A stretch of DNA of 64,000 bases, taken from Combretum micranthum. Taxonomy: Eukaryota; Streptophyta; Magnoliopsida; Myrtales; Combretaceae. The notes under the pieces were generated by a model. The model searched no databases, was not told where the DNA came from, and saw only the letters and a list, made by a program, of their open reading frames with translations. Made by a program: the position numbers and the translations under genes. How positions within the stretch are numbered: position 1 is the first letter of the stretch; the number at the start of each line of letters is the position of its first letter. This document shows, piece after piece, positions 59,700 through 64,000 of the stretch. The stretch lies in the NCBI GenBank assembly GCA_024138025.1, contig JAMXBD010002846.1:1-64000 (forward strand), read 5' to 3'.

Positions 59700-59931
59700 A
59701 TCACGGTCCAAGAATCGAGAGTTTGGTAGAAGTATTCAACTTGGACATGTAGTGTTGTACATGGCATTAGTAAATTGGTTTGTTTGTGGTGTGGGTTAGC
59801 TCTGAGGGTAGGTTCGGCCTACCCTGAGATAAGGCTGGCTCGCTGCTTAAAATAACAACAAATAATGACATGAGGGATGGTCAAGCGCAGTATAGGTACC
59901 CTAGGAGGGGAGAACCTTCCATCTTGTGACA

Positions 59932-60885
59932 TAGGGTGTGTATAATGTGAAGTCTCACTTGTACCTTGTCTTCTAGATCACCAGTATTAAATTTTTACTC
60001 ATAACATATCATGTAACATCTTGTACTCAATATGTACCACGTACCTTGTAAAACTTACAAGGTATAAAATATCCTATAGAGCTTACAAATTTTTTATGAT
60101 ACCTTTGTTTTTTTTTTTCTTTCTTAAGTTTTAAGTTTATAATAATGTACACAATTTCATGTGTAGTATATAAAATTACCTTATTTTTATATTTTTATTA
60201 TAAACAGTTAATGAAGAATAATTTAAAAAGTAATTTCTTCATATCATAAAATCTTTAATATGGAGAATTTATTTACATGTGAAAATTGAAACTTGTAACA
60301 CTTATAGAATTTGTTTATATGATATCAAATAAAATTGTAGAACTTATAACAAATTTGAAAGTTAAAAATTCTAGAAGTACTTTTATATTAATCAATCTTA
60401 AAAGATAAACAATATTTCTATGTAAGATATAAGTTTAAACACATGTATCTAAAGTCTTGCAAAAATGAATATAATGAGCTCTTTCAAAACAAATTAAAAC
60501 AAAACTTTCCAAAATAAAAAATTTTTAAAATGTAGACTATGATATAAACTTGCATAAAAACAATCACAAAGTAAGAATTGAAGTATTGTATTTTATTTAT
60601 TATTTACTAATTCTTTTTTATAATTTTTAATAAGATGTATCCATAGTTGTATATTATTGGGGCTTGGTTAGATTGGATGGGATGAAATCCTAGTCCTTTA
60701 TTTTGTTGTTGTCATGGGATTTGGTACTAGACAATAGACCTTCAAAGTAGAATACAAATTTGAAAAGAAAATTATACCACATGGAGGATGACACAAATCT
60801 TTTTTTTTTTTTTTTTTCATTAGACTACTCAAATCTTTTTATAACAAGAATACTTATTAATAGTAAACAATGGACACCAAGCGGA
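59932..60885. other. Intergenic, nothing certain
   Basis: AT-rich. A MITE-like phrase (GGGCTTGGTTAGATTGG, 60659-60675) occurs without a matching end. Poly-T at about 60801-60817. Confidence 0.4.
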
Positions 60886-61395
60886 TGTGTGGGGATATTA
60901 AATGTACAATTAGAATAACACTAGAATTTCCATTGACAATAGTAGCAAAAAAAAAAAAAAAACCTAGGCAACGGTGTCCATGTTGTAAGAAATTGTGGCC
61001 CAAATATGAAATGATATATATGAAGAATTGTAATCTTCATAATAGGTGTCTTGATGGGAGACATTGTTTCATGAAAAGGTATGGTCCTCTTCCTACCCTT
61101 ATATATATGTACAAGAGTTGGCATTAAGAGATATCACTTACTCTTGTTTTTATGTTTTAAAATCCATCACATCAAATTAACGGAAAGGAAGAGAAATCAT
61201 TCATTTGGTGAAATAAGATTGGATTGGAGGGATAAGATGTCTCTTGAGGAAACGAGAGATTTCGTTCTTCGATATTCAACTATGGACAAAGGTACGTTCA
61301 TTTATCCAACTATACATGTGAAAATCATGTAGTTCAAAGATCTTGAAATTGAATTCATGAAATATTGAATCATAAAATTATAAAATAATCTTACA
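60886..61395 (+). repeat. Probable 5' LTR of the copia element
   Basis: The right end is fixed by the primer site two bases further on. The left end is inferred from a TG start and a typical copia LTR size of about 0.5 kb. Confidence 0.4.
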
Positions 61396-61397
61396 TA

Positions 61398-61409
61398 TGG
61401 TATCAGAGC
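61398..61409 (+). other. Primer binding site (initiator tRNA-Met)
   Basis: TGGTATCAGAGC, two bases after the LTR end. Confidence 0.85.
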
Positions 61410-62589
61410 TTTGGTTTAAGAACTCGTGATTTTTCAATTAATATAATTAAATAAGAAATGTTCGTATTAATTATTTTCTTTGACCAATTGTTTTAAGACG
61501 AAATGCTTAAGCCCATTGACGATGTTTTACTATAATGAAATGTTTCGACAATTCCTCTTTCTGAAAATTATATTTGTCGTCAAATTCGGGGGTGACGGTT
61601 ATTGACATTGATTTTGAATATCAAACAAAGCATAACATCGATGGCAAAGCATAGCATCGGAAAAGGCGTGAGCATGAACATTGATCCCATCTATTCAGAT
61701 TTACCGAATTGGCATGCAGATCAATATTGATTGAATCAATGTCTACAACATTGCAAGTATATATATGAAATTTAAATTTGGTTAACATCATCCTGATATG
61801 AAAAATCATCATGGACATTGAAGCCAAAACCATGACATTGATGCCATACTGGAAACCGTATTGAAATTAATTTTTGAAACGACATTAATATTTAAAGAAT
61901 TCATGGCAATGAAATTTTATTTTTTAATCATCCGTGATTTGAAACATTGAATTGGAAGAATTGCCAATCATATTAAGTAATATTTCATAAATTACTTATG
62001 ATAGTTTTTTTTTTTCTTTTTTTATGACATTGAGCATCTTTTGATGTGTTAAAAGGAACGGTCAATTGAAAATATTGTTCTGTACGTCAAGAGTTATAGG
62101 TAAATGATATAAATTATTAATTCATATTATGGATTTTTTTTAATTTTTAAATGTGTTTGCGTGAAATTCTAATATCAGAAAGGTGAAATTTATATAACGG
62201 GATAATTTGTTAATCACCAAAGTGGCCAAATAATTCAATTTATAAATTTCATGGCATTATTAGAATTTAAATTTTACCCATGAATTTTATTTGCAAATGA
62301 CATAATAGAATATATTTGGGTAAATGAAAGTTTGTATTATAAGATATTATAAATCATCCAAAGATGGTTTTGTTCTTATAATACATAACAAGTGTTTATG
62401 ATAAGTATATTTTATTTGATTTATTTGTATATCCAAAGATAACAAATATATCAAATTGTATGCATACTTATTTGTTATGATTAATGTTTATATATATTTT
62501 AGTATCACCCAAAGGTGGACTTTGATATATATAATTATGTTATTCCATGAGTTGATTGAATCTGAATTTTATGATTGTTCAAAGCATTA
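61410..62589 (+). other. Long untranslated leader of the copia element
   Basis: About 1.2 kb between primer site and gag start, with no credible frame. It is longer than in most copia elements and may include a small insertion that I cannot delimit. Confidence 0.4.
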
Positions 62590-64000
62590 ATGGCTACCGT
62601 ATCTTTTATTATTAGTATCTGTTCCTGTTTCTCTGCATTCTCATGCTTCATCTGTTCCGATATTCAATGGATTGAATTTCTCAGATTGGCATGAGCAGGT
62701 CCAATTTCACTTAGGTGTTTTGGATCTTGACTTGTCTCTTCAAATTGAGAAACCCATTGCTATTATTGATGAAAGCAGTGATGAGGAAAAACGTCTCCAT
62801 AAACTTTGGGAGAGGTCGAACAGATTAAGTTTGATGTTTATGAGAATGACAGTAGCAAACAACATTAAAGCTACTCTTCCCCGATGATAATGCTAAGGAA
62901 TTCATTAAATTTGTGGAAGAGCGTTCTCAAACTGCTGACAAATCTCTTGCTAGTACATTGATGGGTACTTTGACCAACATGAAGTTTGATGGGTCTCGTA
63001 CTATGCATGAGCATGTCCTTGAAATGACAAATATAGCAGCAAAATTAAGGACTTTAGGAATGACTGTGGATGAGTTCTTTTTGGTACAGTTCATATTGAA
63101 CTCCTTGCCTCCTGAACAATATGGGCCTTTTCAAATGAATTACAACACTATAAAGGATAAGTGGAATATCAATGAATTGACCAGTATGCTAATTCAGGAG
63201 GAAACAAGATTAAAGAACCAAAAGACTCATTCTGTTCATTTTACAAGTCATCAAGAAGTTGCATCGAGTTCAAAGAAAAGGGCTAGAAAATTCAAGAAGA
63301 AAGGTTTACACAACCTGAATGAATCTTCTAAAGATGCACAAATCCACAAAAAGGAAATCAAGTGCCATTTCTGTAGAAAGATTGGACACTTGAAGAAAGA
63401 CTGCTTGAAACGTAAGGCTTGGTTCGAAAAGAAAGGTAAGCCTTGTGCTTTTGTTTGTTTTGAATCAAACCTTACACAAGTTTCTTATAATACATGGTGG
63501 ATTGATTCTGGCTCGACAACTCATATTTCCAATACTATGCAGGATTCCTTACGATCCAAACTATAAAGCCAAATGAGAATTTTGTATTCATGGGAAATGG
63601 AAACAAAGCTTCAGTTGAAGGAATCGGGACTTATCGCTTGATTTTGGAGACTGGGCATCACTTGGATTTGTTCCAAACCCTTTATGTTCCTACATTTTCT
63701 CGCAATTTGGTTTCTTTATCAAAACTTGATGTATTAGGTTTTTCTTTTAAGTTTGGATTTGAATCTTTCAGTTTGTATAAGGACAATAAACTGTATGGTT
63801 CAGGAATTTTATGTGATGGTCTTTACAAGTTTAAACTTGATGATTATTTTGCTGAGACCTTAATGACCTTGCATCATAATATTGGAACTAAACGTAGTTT
63901 GATTAATGATAACTCTGCTTACTTGTGGCATAAACGTTTAGGTCACATATCCAAAGAAAGATTGCAAGAATTAGTAAAGAATGAAATTCTTCCTACTTTG
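62590..64000 (+). pseudogene. Copia gag-pol, frameshifted, 3' end outside the window
   Basis: Structural polyprotein of a Ty1/copia element. Gag (UBN2/DUF4219 type) shows FNGLNFSDWHEQVQFHLG, KLWERSNRLSLMFMRM and LASTLMGTLTNMKFDG. A CCHC zinc knuckle (C-x2-C-x4-H-x4-C) is at 63363-63404, the protease active site DSGSTTHIS begins at 63504, and the pre-integrase block WHKRLGH is at 63926-63946. An ATG at 62590 is in another frame from gag, so a small indel lies near 62610. One extra base in a C run at about 62879-62882 and one missing base in the G run at 63542-63543 break the frame twice more. From there the frame stays open to the edge. A few single-base indels in otherwise clean coding sequence mean either a young dead copy or base-call errors. 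Confidence 0.85.

Larger units (their letters stand above)
55164..59931 (+). mobile_element. Degenerate small LTR element holding two insertions
   Basis: Direct repeats: about 55164-55569 shares GAGAGYTTGGTRGRAGTATTC, GTGTGGGTTA and GGGGAGARCC-type blocks with 59700-59931. Two bases after the first is TGGTATCAGAGC (55572-55583), the initiator-Met primer site. GTGGGAGAGAA (56827-56837) is the polypurine tract before the 3' LTR, whose first six bases (56838-56843) were cut off by the solo LTR at 56844-59699. Without the insertions the interior is about 400 bp and has no credible gag-pol, so it is TRIM-like. The left limit is approximate. Confidence 0.5.
60886..64000 (+). mobile_element. Ty1/copia element, 5' part, cut by the window edge
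   Basis: Order: probable LTR ending TTACA at 61395, primer site at 61398-61409, a long leader, then gag, zinc knuckle, protease and the start of the integrase region reaching base 64000. The LTR start near 60886 (TGTGTGGGGATATT) is a guess, because the 3' LTR lies outside the window. Confidence 0.8.

Overview
The window looks like nuclear DNA of a flowering plant, most likely a eudicot. It is AT-rich, with two plant-type protein genes (a mitochondrial pentatricopeptide-repeat protein and an amino acid permease with five introns) in a sea of LTR retrotransposons, solo LTRs and small hAT-like elements. I cannot name the species.

Layout. 1-2.75 kb: a 114-bp tandem repeat split by a hAT-like element. 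2.75-14.66 kb: a nest of decayed elements. An old minus-strand Ty3/gypsy copy with gag and protease remnants is split by a solo LTR (6744-13661), which is itself split by a second solo LTR (8502-12390). A decayed copia gag piece and another hAT-like element lie in the same nest. 15.96-17.40 kb: the PPR gene, broken by one missing base in a G run. 20.4-24.9 kb: a hAT-like element, a compact non-autonomous LTR element on the minus strand, and a MULE transposase scrap. 26.2-29.5 kb and 33.4-36.0 kb: solo LTRs, the second inside a tandem duplication. 38.71-42.09 kb: an LTR retrotransposon whose interior is largely host gene fragments. 46.68-49.10 kb: the amino acid permease gene (minus strand, six exons). 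51.0-53.9 kb: another solo LTR. 55.2-59.9 kb: a degenerate small LTR element holding a hAT-like element and a further solo LTR. 60.9-64.0 kb: the 5' part of a Ty1/copia element running off the right edge.

The most striking object is the element at 38708-42087. It has matching LTRs, a 5-bp target duplication (GTCAG), an initiator-Met primer binding site and a polypurine tract. Where gag-pol should be, it carries pieces resembling a PLS-type PPR protein, an EXO70 exocyst subunit, an RlmN-like radical SAM enzyme and a DEAH-box splicing helicase, joined in one direction and largely in one frame. This is the signature of a gene-transducing retrotransposon that captured several unrelated transcripts.

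Four solo LTRs (6744, 8502, 33357, 51014) belong to one large-LTR family. They share a GC-rich block, a CATTGCATCATG minisatellite, a small hairpin, and a short acidic open frame behind a splice-acceptor-like site. The two host genes are unrelated to each other; I see no operon-like or functional clustering.
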